From: Gnetum montanum
Taxonomy: Eukaryota; Streptophyta; Gnetopsida; Gnetales; Gnetaceae
Length of the DNA: 64,000 nucleotides
Direction: 5' to 3'
Assembly: GCA_015680685.1 (NCBI GenBank)
Contig: MNCI01023742.1
Location: 1,716,089-1,780,088 of the forward strand
The position numbers and the translations under genes are program-made. Below are positions 46,269-58,034 of this stretch, piece by piece. Below the pieces are notes generated by a model. The model saw only the letters and a list, made by a program, of their open reading frames with translations. It searched no databases and was not told the DNA's origin. How positions within the stretch are numbered: the stretch's first letter is position 1; every line of letters begins with the position of its first letter.

Positions 46269-46340
46269 GTGGCTGTAGTTTAGTGGTGAGAATTCCACGT
46301 TGTGGCCGTGGAGACCTGGGCTCGAATCCCAGCAGCCACA
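46269..46340 (+). tRNA. tRNA-His (GTG)
   Basis: 72 bases fold as a full cloverleaf. The acceptor stem GTGGCTG (46269-46275) pairs with CAGCCAC (46333-46339), and the discriminator is A46340. The anticodon stem CCACG/CGTGG (46295-46299, 46307-46311) holds the loop TTGTGGC with anticodon GTG at 46302-46304. T-arm TGGGCTCGAATCCCA carries the B box, and the A box is around TAGTTTAGTGG. The sequence is of the plant nuclear type, not the plastid trnH. There is no intron. TTTTT at 46381-46385 may end RNA polymerase III transcription. Confidence 0.97.
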
Positions 46341-47379
46341 GTAAATGAACTTCTGTTTCACATCTGCCCCTCGAATTGAGTTTTTATCAAACAGGACAAA
46401 ACACACACGACACAGGAATCCTAAATTGGTTAGGTTGTAACACAGGTTGTAGATTGCAGATTGTTGTACGTTGCGCATGGTTGTAGTTACTAAGTTAAAA
46501 CCTGCAAATCTATGGGAAAGCCTCCTTAAACTGGATAAGGGTTAATTGGCAGGAGAGGTTTCGTGTTCCATGAAATTTCTTAGGGCCTTAACCGAAAAAC
46601 TGGGCTTAGAACTAATTCAAAAACAGAACATGCAGAGGTAGCTACTGGAAAATCAAGGTGATTCCCTCAAATGTACTGAGACTTCTGTTGCAGACTTGGT
46701 CCGAGTCATAAGTTTCTTTGCCCTAGCTTAACCCAGGACACCAAATTTAATTCATACAGAGTTCAGGGATAGAGAGCTTAGCGGAAGGTGAGAGAAAAGA
46801 GAGTTTAGCAGAAGAGGAGAGAACAGAAAAGAAAAAATTTTAAAAATGTCACTAGCAATCCAGAATCACAGTTTCAGGTAACAATTCTATGATATATCGC
46901 TAACAACTTCACTTATAGAAATGGTAATTACTAAGCTCGGGTATATGTAAATAATAGGAATGAATGTTGTTACCTCATCCTTTCCTTTTTTATTTTAACG
47001 GAGTATAGGTAGTTTTATCCTATAGTTTTAGGTATTACCTACAACTCCCTCCAAGCATGGTTTTCCAATTGAGTTTTGTAGGGAGTATTTACGCGATGTT
47101 GAAAATGATATCTTTCATGTTTTCCAAGAAACAATGAAAATGGGACATTTGGCAACTATAGCTTTTAATTTTTATGGTAGTTGTAACTAAATTCCCATAA
47201 TGTTTGTAGCTACCAAGAAGCCACTCTAAAAAGGGTTTTAAGGGTAAAAAAATGAAAAAAAAAGGGACTAAGAAGACATATTGGATATTACTTGTAAAAT
47301 TGGCTTGCTAATTACTACATCAATTCAGCTATTTTGTTTAAATCTCTTCTCATTTTATCTTAGTTGCTTAGCTATTAGT

Positions 47380-47850
47380 TTAGATAGTACTATGTTAGGC
47401 ATTTAATTTTGGAATTTTCTTATTAATTTTATAGCTCTATTTTCTTGCAATTTTACCTTTATTAGTTAGCCATGTAAGAGCTTATATTTTCCTTTAAAAA
47501 GTATCTTAAATAGTAATGTCTTTTTTGAAATTGCCTATTTGAGTTTAGAGGGTTTAGAAAATCTTTGATATTTTGAGCTGACTTAAAATAGTTTTAATTT
47601 TAAAGTTTTTCCTTATGTTCAATCTTGAAATTGTTATACCTTTTCTAACAACTCTATTTTTTGCAATTCTTGACATCTATTAACTAACCATATAATAGCT
47701 TGTATTTTCCTTTTACAAAGTGTTTTGGGTAATTCAATAGAAGTGTCTTTTACAAAATTCCTTGTTGAGCTTGGAGGGTTTGTATGATTTCTAACACCAT
47801 GGGTTGAATTGGAATAGTTTTATTTCAAAGTGTTTCCTCATGTTCATTTA
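47380..47850 (+). repeat. Imperfect tandem duplication, period about 217
   Basis: CTCTATTTTCTTGCAATTT (47435) recurs as CTCTATTTTTTGCAATTCT (47652), and the following TTAGTTAGCCAT, AGCTTATATTTTCC, TTAAATAG, GTCTTTT and GAGGGTTT blocks recur in the same order. Confidence 0.75.
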
Positions 47851-48250
47851 TCTCGCTTAAATGTTTGAGATTCCTCAAAAATCTGCCTTCTCTCTTCTTT
47901 TCACTTAAAATCTATTGAATCTTGTTCTATGTCTAATTTTCTTGTAGACTTACCTCTCTAGAGAAAACCAGGAGTAGATTTCTACAGAATTGTGCTTGAT
48001 AATTTTGTTAAAATTATATGTTTCAAGCAACATATTATAGAGATTGTATAGACTAAGTGACTTAACAAAATATGAGCCTTTAATGATGCACAGTATTTGA
48101 CAAAGTTAGCTGATTTTCTGATGTAATAGCCAATTATAGTTTGATACACAAACTTGACCATTTTAACATTGTTACTAGCAAAAACACATTTACACTTAAT
48201 TTGCTCTATTATCACTGAGTTTATTTAGAGATATTTGGGCCTTAGTATAA

Positions 48251-48276
48251 CACCCTGCCCTAGTGAGGGTAGGGTG
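48251..48276. other. Short GC-rich hairpin
   Basis: CACCCTGCCCT, loop AGTG, AGGGTAGGGTG: 11-base stem with one G-T pair, standing out in AT-rich DNA. Confidence 0.6.
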
Positions 48277-49634
48277 ATGCCTAGGATCAAGAATCTTAGC
48301 ACAAAAGCATGATATACCTACTAGCTCTGGGTGGGGTGTAACACTTAGTGTTTCTAGAGACCAAGAAACACATAAACTCAAGTTTGAAAGAACACCTTCA
48401 TTTCCCGTGATTTCCATCATGAGACCAAAGTAAATGTTGGTAGTTCCAAATAGTCGTCAACACAAATAAAATAATCACCAAATTTAATTTAAAAAGATAG
48501 GCAATAATGAAATTTCATTCAATCTTTTTATAAGCTCTAGCATAATTTGGCTTAGTAAGGGCAATATATTGGTTAGTATAAAAAACCCATTGCATTCCCT
48601 CCCAAGTTGTAAAAACATTATTTAAGATATGTTTATCTTTAACAAAATTTGTTTGCTCAAATATGATGATATCCTCTATAACCTGAATTCAGCAAGCTAG
48701 CTAAGCATTTAGTAAAATGTTATAAATGTTCTTAAGTGGAGTAATAGCCTTCTCTATCTTCATAATCCTAGATCCTTATTGTAAGGGGCTAATGGTGGGA
48801 CCAAAGGCAAAATAAACTACAACTAATGGGAGCATTAGTTTTAAAGTGAGTGCAATGAAGCTTCTTTCTTATAGGGTTTTCCATGGCTAAAATAGTTTCT
48901 CCTTCTAGTAGCCTTAGCATATCTTATCTCCTTCTTTTTGCAATTTTAGGACTTTAATCGAACGATAGCTTATGTGCTAGAGCCAAGAAGAACTATAACT
49001 AAAGCTTTTGTTTTAAAGTAATAAGTAAAGCTTGTTGGTTTAACTAGATTTTATAATTCGCAAAATCTATTATTCCAAAGATCTTTTCGAGCTTATTGCA
49101 CTGACATCTAGAAACACTTCAAGGAACATAAACCACTGTCCAAGCTTTAATACCTCCATAGCTCTTTAGCTTAAGAACCCCCTCTTCATAACAAATATTG
49201 TAATTATTGTACAATCCCACTAAAAATCAATTTGAAATTGTTTAAACATTTTTTAGTGTATTAAAATGGATGAGATTAATCAATTGAGACACCATTACCT
49301 AAATAATAATAATTCATTAGGATCATATGTATCAGCAAATCATGAACTTTAATAAACAAATCATGTTACTTGATTTTAATAAAACATGTAATAATTTGAA
49401 TCAACTTAAAAACCTTTTACTAAAAGTAAAATCTTGCATCATGCAACCTCTCAGCTTTTATGGCTTATGCACATAAGTTTGATGTGCTATGTGAAACATT
49501 TGTGCAAAATAGCGAAAAACTACAAGTTACGTCATGCAGAAGGTGAATTTGTGTGATTGCAAAAAAAAGGTAAAAATGATTACGATACGTTGATAAGGTC
49601 ATGTATCAATTTCCCATATAGTGACTCTCATCGT

Positions 49635-49850
49635 CACATCAAAATAAATGCACAACATAGAAACGCACAGGTTTACATTAATGGTGAACAGAAACCGACG
49701 TTCGGTTCGCCCAAAAGTCACCCAAGGGAGGAGCGCGTACAAGGATTTTCACATCAAAACAATTGCACTACACAGAAACGTACAGGTTTGCATTAATAGT
49801 GAATAGAAACCGACGTTTGCTTCGTGCAAAAGTCACCCAAGGGCCGTGCA
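49635..49850 (+). repeat. Direct duplication, period 115, upstream of the kinase
   Basis: CACATCAAAATAAATGCAC (49635) and CACATCAAAACAATTGCAC (49750) begin two copies of about 100 bases, which share AGAAACGYACAGGTTTRCAT, GAAACCGACGTT and AAAAGTCACCCAAGGG. Confidence 0.9.
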
Positions 49851-49925
49851 ATGATTTTCTTGACTTTGGTACCATATGCCTTAATAATTCATGGAACTTA
49901 GGTCTTCCCACGGAAACAAGAATTT

Positions 49926-50072
49926 GATTAAGCAGATTTCTCGTGCACGACATAAATGAATCAAGAAAGTCAATGATTAAGCAGATTTCTCGTGCACCAC
50001 ATAAATCTAAAGATAAGTCGATAATTAGGCAGATTTCTCGTGCACCACATAAATCTATCAAGAAAAGTCAAT
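49926..50072 (+). repeat. 49-base tandem triplication upstream of the kinase
   Basis: Copies begin at 49926, 49975 and 50024 with RATTARGCAGATTTCTCGTG, followed by CACSACATAAAT and a GTCAATG-like end. The array ends about 115 bases before the start codon at 50186, so it lies in the promoter or 5' leader. Confidence 0.9.
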
Positions 50073-50185
50073 GTTCAGTCAAATGACTAAACATGGACAG
50101 AGGAGTTTAAATTGAGCTCAACATCAACAGCAATTAATGTATTCTTACAATTTCCTTTTCCTACCCATACCCCTGAAGCATCGCA

Positions 50186-53100
50186 ATGGCCTCCTCCTCC
50201 GCTGGTGCTCCTCATTGCCGTGTTCTTTGTTTGTGCTTCTTTTTTTTGTTTGTTATTGCTGTTGTTGAAGCTCGTGCACATCATGATGGAGCTGTGAATG
50301 ATATGAGAGCTCTGATTGAATTCAAGAAATGCATCACCAGCGATCCACTCTCTCTTCTCCACAATTGGGATTGGGATGATCATCATGATGCCAATGCATG
50401 CAATTGGACTGGAATCAGCTGCTCAACCAAACATCAAGGCCGAGTTGTGAATATTGTTCTGGCAAATGCCACTCTGCGTGGATCCCTGTCTACCTACCTC
50501 TCCAACATATCATTCCTGCAAGTACTTGACATTGGCAATAACTCTTTCTCTGGTACAATTCCCTCATCCCTTGGCACTTTGCGTAGACTCAAGGTTTTGA
50601 TTTTATGCCTAAATGAATTTGAAAGTGGGATTCCTTATCAGATAGGAAACCTTTCTTCATTGCAATTGCTTAGTCTCTGTGGAAATTCCTTGGTTGGTGA
50701 CATTCCTCAGTCTCTTGCATCACTCAAAAACCTTAACGTGTTTGATGTTTACAGCAATCAGTTGAGTGGACAAATCCCTTCGTGGCTGGGACACTCCACA
50801 AACTTGAATTCCTTAATCTCGGTGAGAACAACATTCACGGTGTCATTCCTGCTCAACTGGGCAACCTTTCTTTCTTGCAATTTCTTCATGTTGGGTCCAA
50901 TCGTTTGAACGGTTTCATTCCTTGCTCACTTGCTAGCCTCTACCGTCTGACCCTTTTTACTTGTCACGAAAACAGTCTCAATGGAACCATTCCCCCCTGT
51001 TTACGCAACCTCACGGCTCTTACAGTCCTAGATTTCTCTCTTAACAATTTGCAGGGTCATCTTCCTACCTGGCTGGGCAGCTTTAACAAACTACAGATTT
51101 TGATTTTATTTGAAAACGGATTTACCGGCAACATCCCTCACACATGGCACAATCTCACCCAACTCCAAAACCTCGACTTGTCCAATAACAGATTATCGGG
51201 AACGCCATCGTTGTGGTTGGCAACAGGCTGGACTCAACTAAGGCGTTTTAACATTGGCTTCAATTACTTCACCAGTGGAGTAAGCACGCCCAGGCAGCCT
51301 ATTCCAATCCTCCTAACTCTATCCAATTCCTCTCTTCTTAATCATCTAGGAATATATGGCAACCTTTTAACGGGAACGTTACCGCCCAACTTTGGGAGCT
51401 CCTTGCCCAATCTTCAGTATTTGAGTTTAGATGGAAATTTTATCTCTGGCCACATCCCTCCCAGTGTAGGAAACTTTTCATCTCTTTTGGACCTCCACCT
51501 GTCTGTTAATGCAATCAGCGGTACCATTCCTCCTCAAATTGCAAATTTGAAGTTGTTGCAAGGCATCAATCTGCAGAAGAACAAATTACACGGCCGCGTT
51601 CCGACGGAGATATCTCTCTTAAACAAGTCACTTGCCTATCTGTATCTCTCTCGAAATAAATTGTCAGGCTCCATCCCTGTCAATATTGGAAAACTGGTCA
51701 ATCTGCGGAAGCTGCACCTTGCTAGGAATCTGCTTTCAGGACAAATTCCTTCAGAGATAGGAGACTGCCCTGTTCTTGAAGACCTTGTACTAGCAGCAAA
51801 CAATCTGTCTGGGCCAATTCCACCAGAGGTTGCCGGTCTCAAAACCATTGTATTTAATTTTGATTTGTCAGCAAATGGTTTGACAGGAGAAGTACCTCCA
51901 GGAATAGCAGGATTACAGATGGCACAGTATATAAATCTTTCAAGCAACAATCTTTCCGGAAACATTGCATCTTACATGGATAGCTGGTTGGATGCCCGTC
52001 AGATCAATCTCAGTTTTAATCATTTCAGAGGCAACGTTTCCAAATCAATTGGGAATAAGCTCACCCAGCTTGAAAGCATAGATTTGTCTAGCAACAACTT
52101 TACCGGACCTGTGCCTGCGTCCCTGTTCAATCATTCCAGTCTCTATTTTTTGAACTTCTCCTACAACTACTTTGATGGAGAAGTCCCCTGTCTGCACAGT
52201 TCTTCCTCCAAGAAGCTAAGATTGACAAGATGGTCGTTTCTTGGTAATTTGAATTTCTGCGGAAGATGTTTTGGCCTGAAAGCTTGTCTAACGTCTCCTA
52301 CTCAGGAACACAAGTCTCATTTTAAGGAAAACAGTATTCTGAAAATCGTGCTTGGCATTCTAGGTGGCCTTTTGTTGCTGGCTGTTGCAGCCATTTCATT
52401 CATTTTCAGAATCAAAGCATCCAAAGGGCAAACTCTATGGATAAGTGAAAATTTTTTAAAGATAACCATGCAAGAACTTCAAAGGGCAACAGACAATTTC
52501 AGTGCTTCAAACTTGGTAGGTGAAGGGAGCCATGGAAAGGTGTACAGAGGTGTCCTAAGCTCTGACATGGTGGTTGCTGTAAAATGTTTCTCCCCTGCAG
52601 AGCAACACGGAACTGTGAAGAACTTCGAAAAGGAATGTCGTGCTTTACGGAAAGTAAGGCATCGTAACATTTTGAAGGTTATTACTGTGGTATGGTCGGA
52701 TGAATTAAAAGCTCTAGTTATGCCTTTTCTGACAAATGGCAATCTCCATTCTCTTCTTCACAGCAAAGAAGATGGTCAGCTGACTCCGTTGAAGTTGGCA
52801 ATGAGAGTAAAAATACTGACAGAGTTAGCAATGGGACTGGCCTATTTGCATCATGATTGTGATTTTCAGGTCATCCACTGTGATGTTAAACCAGAAAATG
52901 TATTATTGGATGACGATATGACTGTCAAGCTTTCTGATTTTGGAATATCTCACCTGATTGAAGATTTTGATGGTTCAACAACATCATCTTCTCCCACTGT
53001 GAAAGGTTCTGTTGGTTATACTGCTCCAGGCATGCGTCTTTTATTTTCATCTTTTTTTTAAAAATGAATATTTTTTGGTTGATGATATATTGCATTGGTT

Positions 53101-53606
53101 AAATTTTAAGTGATGGCTTTTCAGAGTATGGGATTGGACATAGAGTTTCTGTGAAAGGTGATGTCTACAGCTTTGGAGTGGTTACTTTGGAAGTGATCAC
53201 AAGGTTGAAGCCCACACATGAAATGTTTTCAGGAGATGTTACATTACCAGTGTGGATCTCCAGGGCCTTGAAAGCAAAATTAGGGGATGAAAGAAGAGAA
53301 ACAATTAAAGATATAATAACAATATCAAACCAAGATGGAGGTGGAATTGAGATGGATAAAGATGAAGAGATGTCAGCAGTGGAAAGCATTTTAATGGTAG
53401 GTTTAAGATGCACTTGTCAGAATGCCTCCATGAGGCCTACCATGAAAGAAGTTGAGTTGTTTCTACAATCAGTTTATCCTCTGAATCTCCAGAATCAAAG
53501 GATACTACCGAGAAACTTAGAAGAAGTCATTAGTATGGTGGAATTACAACCCCCTTTCAACTTTAGAAGGGTAGAAGCTGAAAGTTCAACATTTTCTTCT
53601 GATTAG
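50186..53606 (+). CDS. LRR receptor-like kinase, non-RD (LRR-XII-like), with one frameshift
   Basis: ATG 50186 opens a signal peptide (VLCLCFFFLFVIAVVEARA), an LRR N-cap with CNWTGISC, and about 20 plant LRRs (LxxLxLxxNxLxGxIP). A one-base loss near 50806 shifts the frame between the fifth and sixth LRR; the second frame then runs to the intron. One transmembrane helix (52336-52410) precedes a kinase with glycine loop VGEGSHGKVYRG (52516), lysine in AVKCF (52582-52584), HCD at 52876-52884 (C in place of R: non-RD) and DFG at 52936-52944. Exon 2 (53125-53606) holds GDVYSFGV and the C-lobe. With the missing base the length would be 1108 codons. Relatives (FLS2, EFR, Xa21 group) sense microbes at the plasma membrane; the ligand here is unknown. 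Pseudogene or sequencing slip cannot be told apart. Confidence 0.88.
53030..53124 (+). other. Intron of the LRR kinase gene (GC-AG)
   Basis: Exon 1 ends CCAG at 53029 and exon 2 starts AGTATGGG at 53125, making APEYG, the usual activation segment end. The intron starts GCATGC, not GT, and ends TTTTCAG. Its position in APEY matches that of many LRR-XII kinases. Length 95 bases, phase 1. Confidence 0.8.
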
Positions 53607-55860
53607 TGATTCCAAGTAAGTCTTTAGAGATAAAACATTTGACTTTTGTCTACGTTATTGAGCAAAATACTAATTTTGTGCAATAATGATTCTTCTTTAT
53701 GCTTCCTTACTTGTACAATTCATTTGTTTTTAGCATGTGAATACTTAATTTCTATTGTATTGGTGATGTGTAGGATTTGCTTCATCTTGGAAGAATGCAC
53801 CTTGGTACCAATGCTTCACATGTAAATTGATGCTTTATTTTATAGAAACCAAGCTTGCAACTTCATTTAATTGGTAACTTTTAATGCTGAAAACAAAATT
53901 AGAGCATGGATCAACATTTACTTTTAAGCATTTCAAATTATTGTTTAATTGGAAAAGTACATCACCTATATATGTCGGTATATGTCGGTAGAGTAGCCCA
54001 TGATGCTTGCTCTTCTCCATCTATGGCTCATCAACCTTTTATCATGCTTTGTAATTCCATTAGGTAGTGTGAATGAGTATTCATGTAAGCTTCCTTTAAC
54101 ATACTATTTATATTTTGAACTTTGTAAATAGTCATGATCAATGTTAAGAAATAATGTCATTCAGCCCCATGATTTAGGTAGAATGTACATTTACCAGTTA
54201 ATTCTCTTTATACAAGATTTGTAATAAATCCTTGTATTTGTGGCTTTGGCTTTGTACCATAGGGAGTGCAGCTTTTTGCATAAGACTAATCAGTTTTGAA
54301 GTTTTTATTTTCACTGAACAAACATTTTAAAATTTAAAAATGTGCAATCATTTGCTACAGGCTTTATAAAATGACAGCTCCATGATCAATAAAAGATCTG
54401 CTTTCAATCCACTACTCAACTTCTGGAATAATTTAATGTCAGACTTAGCTGTAAGTCAACATCTGCTTGAATCTTGTGGGCAGGGAAGATGTTCATTTAA
54501 CATTACACTTTTTTCATTGAGGGAGGAACTGTAATCAAAATGATAAAAGATTTTTGAGTCAAAAATTGAAATCTTTGCATTGCCAATATCAGTAATTAAT
54601 TCATTCATTTACAATCATAATAATCATGTCTGTGTTTGGCATGCTCTTGAATCCACTGTAATTGCATTCGACAGAGTCATGCAGAATCTAAAAGATTGTC
54701 GAATTGTTATAAATTTTTGTACTCTTTTGCTTTCCAAATTCACACATCTAAATTCTATGTTCATACTGCACTTTCCTGCAAATCACCATCCTCGTAGTAC
54801 TTATATTAACCCATCATCACAACTCTTGACTGAGATAATATCAATGAATAATGATGGGAAATCCTGATTCTGAGACAGAAGTAAGGCCAGGAGATGCATT
54901 TTTCTGATGATTATAAATAATAATAGAAAGGATACATGACCTTACAACTAGAGATATTATAAAGAATTATATGCAATGTTTAGTCAGTTATCAACTGGCA
55001 GTTAAAATATCTATCGTTATCGTTATGGAGTCAGAAGTTAAGTCATAAGTTGTGGATGCAATGGCTAACTTAGAAGCTCCCTTTATTATAACTTGATAGA
55101 CATTTTAGCTACCTTGCATTAAATTTTACATGTAACTTATGTGACTGGTTTCAATGTTTTGTCGAAATCATCAAAAGTCAATTTTTAATATACAGAAAGC
55201 AAATTCACTTATTTGCATTGCCTAACGGGTTTGAAGTTGGAGAGTAGCAGGCATAGCTTTAGTAGTTTATTCTCCAATAAGGTCATCAAAGTCATCTGTT
55301 CCTGCTATCCCTGTGCAATGCGTTTGCTTTCCTTGTATTGTACCCTTGCATTTTCACTCTGCATACCATTCTCTCTATTCTCTTTCCCTTCGCAATGAAC
55401 CACATCATAATTTATTCTGAATGCAGTTAACATAGAATCATGCCTATGAGGTAGCTACCAGGCTTTGCACCGTTTAAAAAGAAAAAAGATCTTACAAAAA
55501 TGTCTATTCTTTTATGTTTTATACTTTTTATGCTTATTTTTAAAAATAAAAATAACTAAAATCTATATGGCATTTAAAATATATTTTTGAAATACCCAGT
55601 CCCATAATGAAATGCCCGAGTCAAAACAATTCCTATCATGCGAATAAGAGATTCCTGCTCAGATTGGGCCACTGCAGCCATGTTAAAACTTTAAGTTTAA
55701 ACCTTATATATTGACCATAGTTACTAGAAACGTGAAATGGAGCAACGAACTGCCGAGGAAATGTGACAAAATACATAGGAATCATTGGTTGTGGAAGAGC
55801 TTAGAGTAAGAGTAGGATATTATGCATGGATTTGAAGATTAAAAGACTGAAAATAAATGC
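53607..55860. other. 3' flank of the kinase and intergenic sequence
   Basis: AT-rich. No second gene was found. Small open frames at 54580 and 55213 have no motif. A tandem pair TATATGTCGGTATATGTCGGTA lies near 53972-53993. Confidence 0.5.
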
Positions 55861-55965
55861 AAATGTCATCAAACACCAAGTATATAGGCATCGCACGTCT
55901 AACACTTGAACCATATTTCCAGCCGCTGGGCCGTGGTAAGTCACGCCACTCGGCCTGTCCTTAAA
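55861..55965 (-). mobile_element. tRNA-derived SINE, minus strand
   Basis: On the minus strand AGGCCGAGTGG (complement of 55946-55956) is a near-perfect A box of the tRNA-Ser/Leu kind, and GGTTCAAGTGT (complement of 55902-55912) is a good B box 33 bases further on. The head is GC-rich within AT-rich DNA. An A-tract and (AT)n at 55962-55988 flank the head. Confidence 0.6.
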
Positions 55966-55973
55966 AAAAACTA

Positions 55974-55990
55974 TATATATATATATATCA
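55974..55990. repeat. (AT)n microsatellite
   Basis: Nine or so AT units between the SINE head and element F. Confidence 0.9.
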
Positions 55991-56300
55991 TCTTTTTTAA
56001 GTTGAGAAAATTTTTCTTCCTTTTTTTCCTTGGTGAACTTGGAAAAATTTCCCTAACTCCTTTATCCTTTTCTATTTGAAAACTTTCTATCTTATCCTTC
56101 TTAGACTTAGAAAATTTTGTACCTCTCTATACCTAAACAAATTTTTTATTCTTTCCCCAAACTCAAAATTTCCTTACTCTCTCTTAATTTTTTTTAAAAC
56201 TCTTTTTGTGTTGTGCAAATAAATTGGAAACCTTTTCTAACTCTTTTTCTCATTTTAATCCCATTTTCACATAACTATTGCTCTCTCTCTAATGCTTTAC
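55991..56300. other. Pyrimidine-rich sequence before element F
   Basis: T- and C-rich with no ORF. The left limit of element F is somewhere here; no LTR or primer site was found. Confidence 0.4.
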
Positions 56301-56305
56301 AAGCC

Positions 56306-57340
56306 ATGGATCCCAACTTACTCCATTGTCTGCGCAAACAACTCACCTTGGACAAGCTCCATGACTAAATCTCTCAACCTCTCAACAAGGATTTGATTGA
56401 TTTTTCACCCCTCGACCCCTTAGATTCTCTTATCTCAACCTTCAATATCACTAAGGAAGACTTAATCCTTCAAAACTAACCTTCCCTTCTTGAATCACAA
56501 ACCTATTTTGACTAATGATCCATTACTAAAGCTCATTATAACAAGACACCAAAATAAGGAAAAGACCTTACAACTAGGGCTAACCTGCCTAACAATATTT
56601 AAAAATCCATTCTAGAAACACTTAGAAAAAATTCTATTACCTTTGCATAGGGATATGATGACATATTTGGTTTGGATCTCATTTTCGTCCAACATAACAT
56701 TATACTTAACGAAGATTCCAAACCCATCAAGCAAAAAGCCCAAAAAATCAAGCATGATCTAGCCTTAGTATAAACCGTGAGATCACCAAACTTTACAATG
56801 TTGAATTTATATATCATGTAGATACTCTGATTGGATATCTAATATGGTGGTTGTTTCCAAGAAAAATAGAGCTATTAGGATATGCATCAATTTTTGTGAC
56901 CTAAACAAAGGGATATGGAAAGATGATTTTCCCTTGCCCAACATCGATCAACTCATAGACACAACGTCAAGTTATGATTTACTTAGTTTCATGGATAGTT
57001 TTTTGGGCTACAACCAAATTCAATTCAATCCCAAGCATTAATGCTTCACAACTTTCATGACTCTATGGGAAACTTTTTATTATACAAAAATGCCTTTTGG
57101 GCTTAAGAATGTCAGAGCAACCTACCAGTGGGTCATGACCTTCATCTTTAGTGACACGACGTTTAAAATCTTCAACGATTATGTGGATGATATAAGAGTC
57201 AAGTCTATCATCACAACCGATCATCCCACGACTTAGACTTAGTTTTGGCCTATTGCAACAAGTATAACCTCCACTTAAGCCCTAAGAAGTGCATTTTAGC
57301 ATAGAAATAGGCAAGATGTTAGGATTTCTAGTTTCATCTA
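56306..57340 (+). pseudogene. Reverse transcriptase of element F
   Basis: MVVVSKKNRAIRICINFCDLN (56844), FPLPNIDQLIDTTSSYDLLSFMDSFLGYNQI (56930), KMPFGLKNVRATYQ (57090) and NDYVDD with the catalytic box at 57180-57191 match D's RT closely. The YVDD box survives although the frame is full of stops. The start near 56306 (MDPNLLHCLRKQ) parallels the start of D's pol. Confidence 0.85.
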
Positions 57341-57990
57341 ATGGTATAGTAGTGGATCTCAACAAAGTCAAAGCATTAACCTCCCACCACCTTCTAGTTT
57401 CTATAAGGTAGAATCCAATTCATTTGTCATTTGATATGCAATCTAAGTGACCAATTTTATCCCATTTTCACCTTCTCTCAAGAAATCTACAACTTTAAAC
57501 TGGGACTTAAAGTATCAAGAAGCTTCTAACACAATCAAACATGCTCGTACCAATCTTTCTGTACTCCATCATCCTTAATTTGATCTCCCATTCTATCTCT
57601 ATATTTCTAGGTCTAATCACTCTATTGCAACCATGCTTTATCAATGACATGAAGATGGTGTTGATCTTCTTATCTATTACATCTCTTATTCCTTCTCTGA
57701 TTGTGAAACGTATTACACAGACACAAAAAAACCTTCTTAGGCCTTGTCTTTACACTTAAGAAATGGATACACTACCTACTGGGGGCAAAGGTTCATGTTA
57801 TTAATTGAGACAATGTTTTATGATCTATCATCATCAACCCATACGACAACAACTACATGGCAAAATGAGAGACTCTCTTAATCAAATTTGATTTATCCTA
57901 CCTTGTCCAACACTTGATTAATGGACAAACTATCATGGATATGCTTACTTCGGTCCTACTCTTTGAACCATTTATTGTAACCATTCAACC
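57341..57990 (+). pseudogene. RNase H of element F (weak)
   Basis: Spans the place of the first RNase H. Recognisable pieces are few: a WDLKYQEASNTIKHA-like stretch (57500), PIFLYSIILNLISHSI and the LKKWIHYLLGAKVHVINxDNVL-like region (57755-57815). Identified mainly by position between RT and the second RNase H. Confidence 0.5.
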
Positions 57991-58034
57991 TTACTCTTAG
58001 AAACCAAGTAAGAAAGGTAATTCCTCCTTTAACT

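Larger units (their letters stand above)
46386..49634. other. Intergenic sequence
   Basis: No gene was recognised. It is AT-rich, with an imperfect tandem duplication (47380-47850) and a hairpin (48251-48276) listed apart. Open frames here are short, without motifs. Confidence 0.5.

Noticed and set aside
46209-46478. 89-codon minus-strand frame over the tRNA
   Set aside because: Shadow frame; the tRNA-His cloverleaf explains the conserved part.
50112-50386. Other frames over the kinase start
   Set aside because: Shadow frames on both strands over the signal peptide region.
53151-53606. Separate small kinase gene
   Set aside because: It is exon 2 of the LRR kinase, joined by an intron in APEY.
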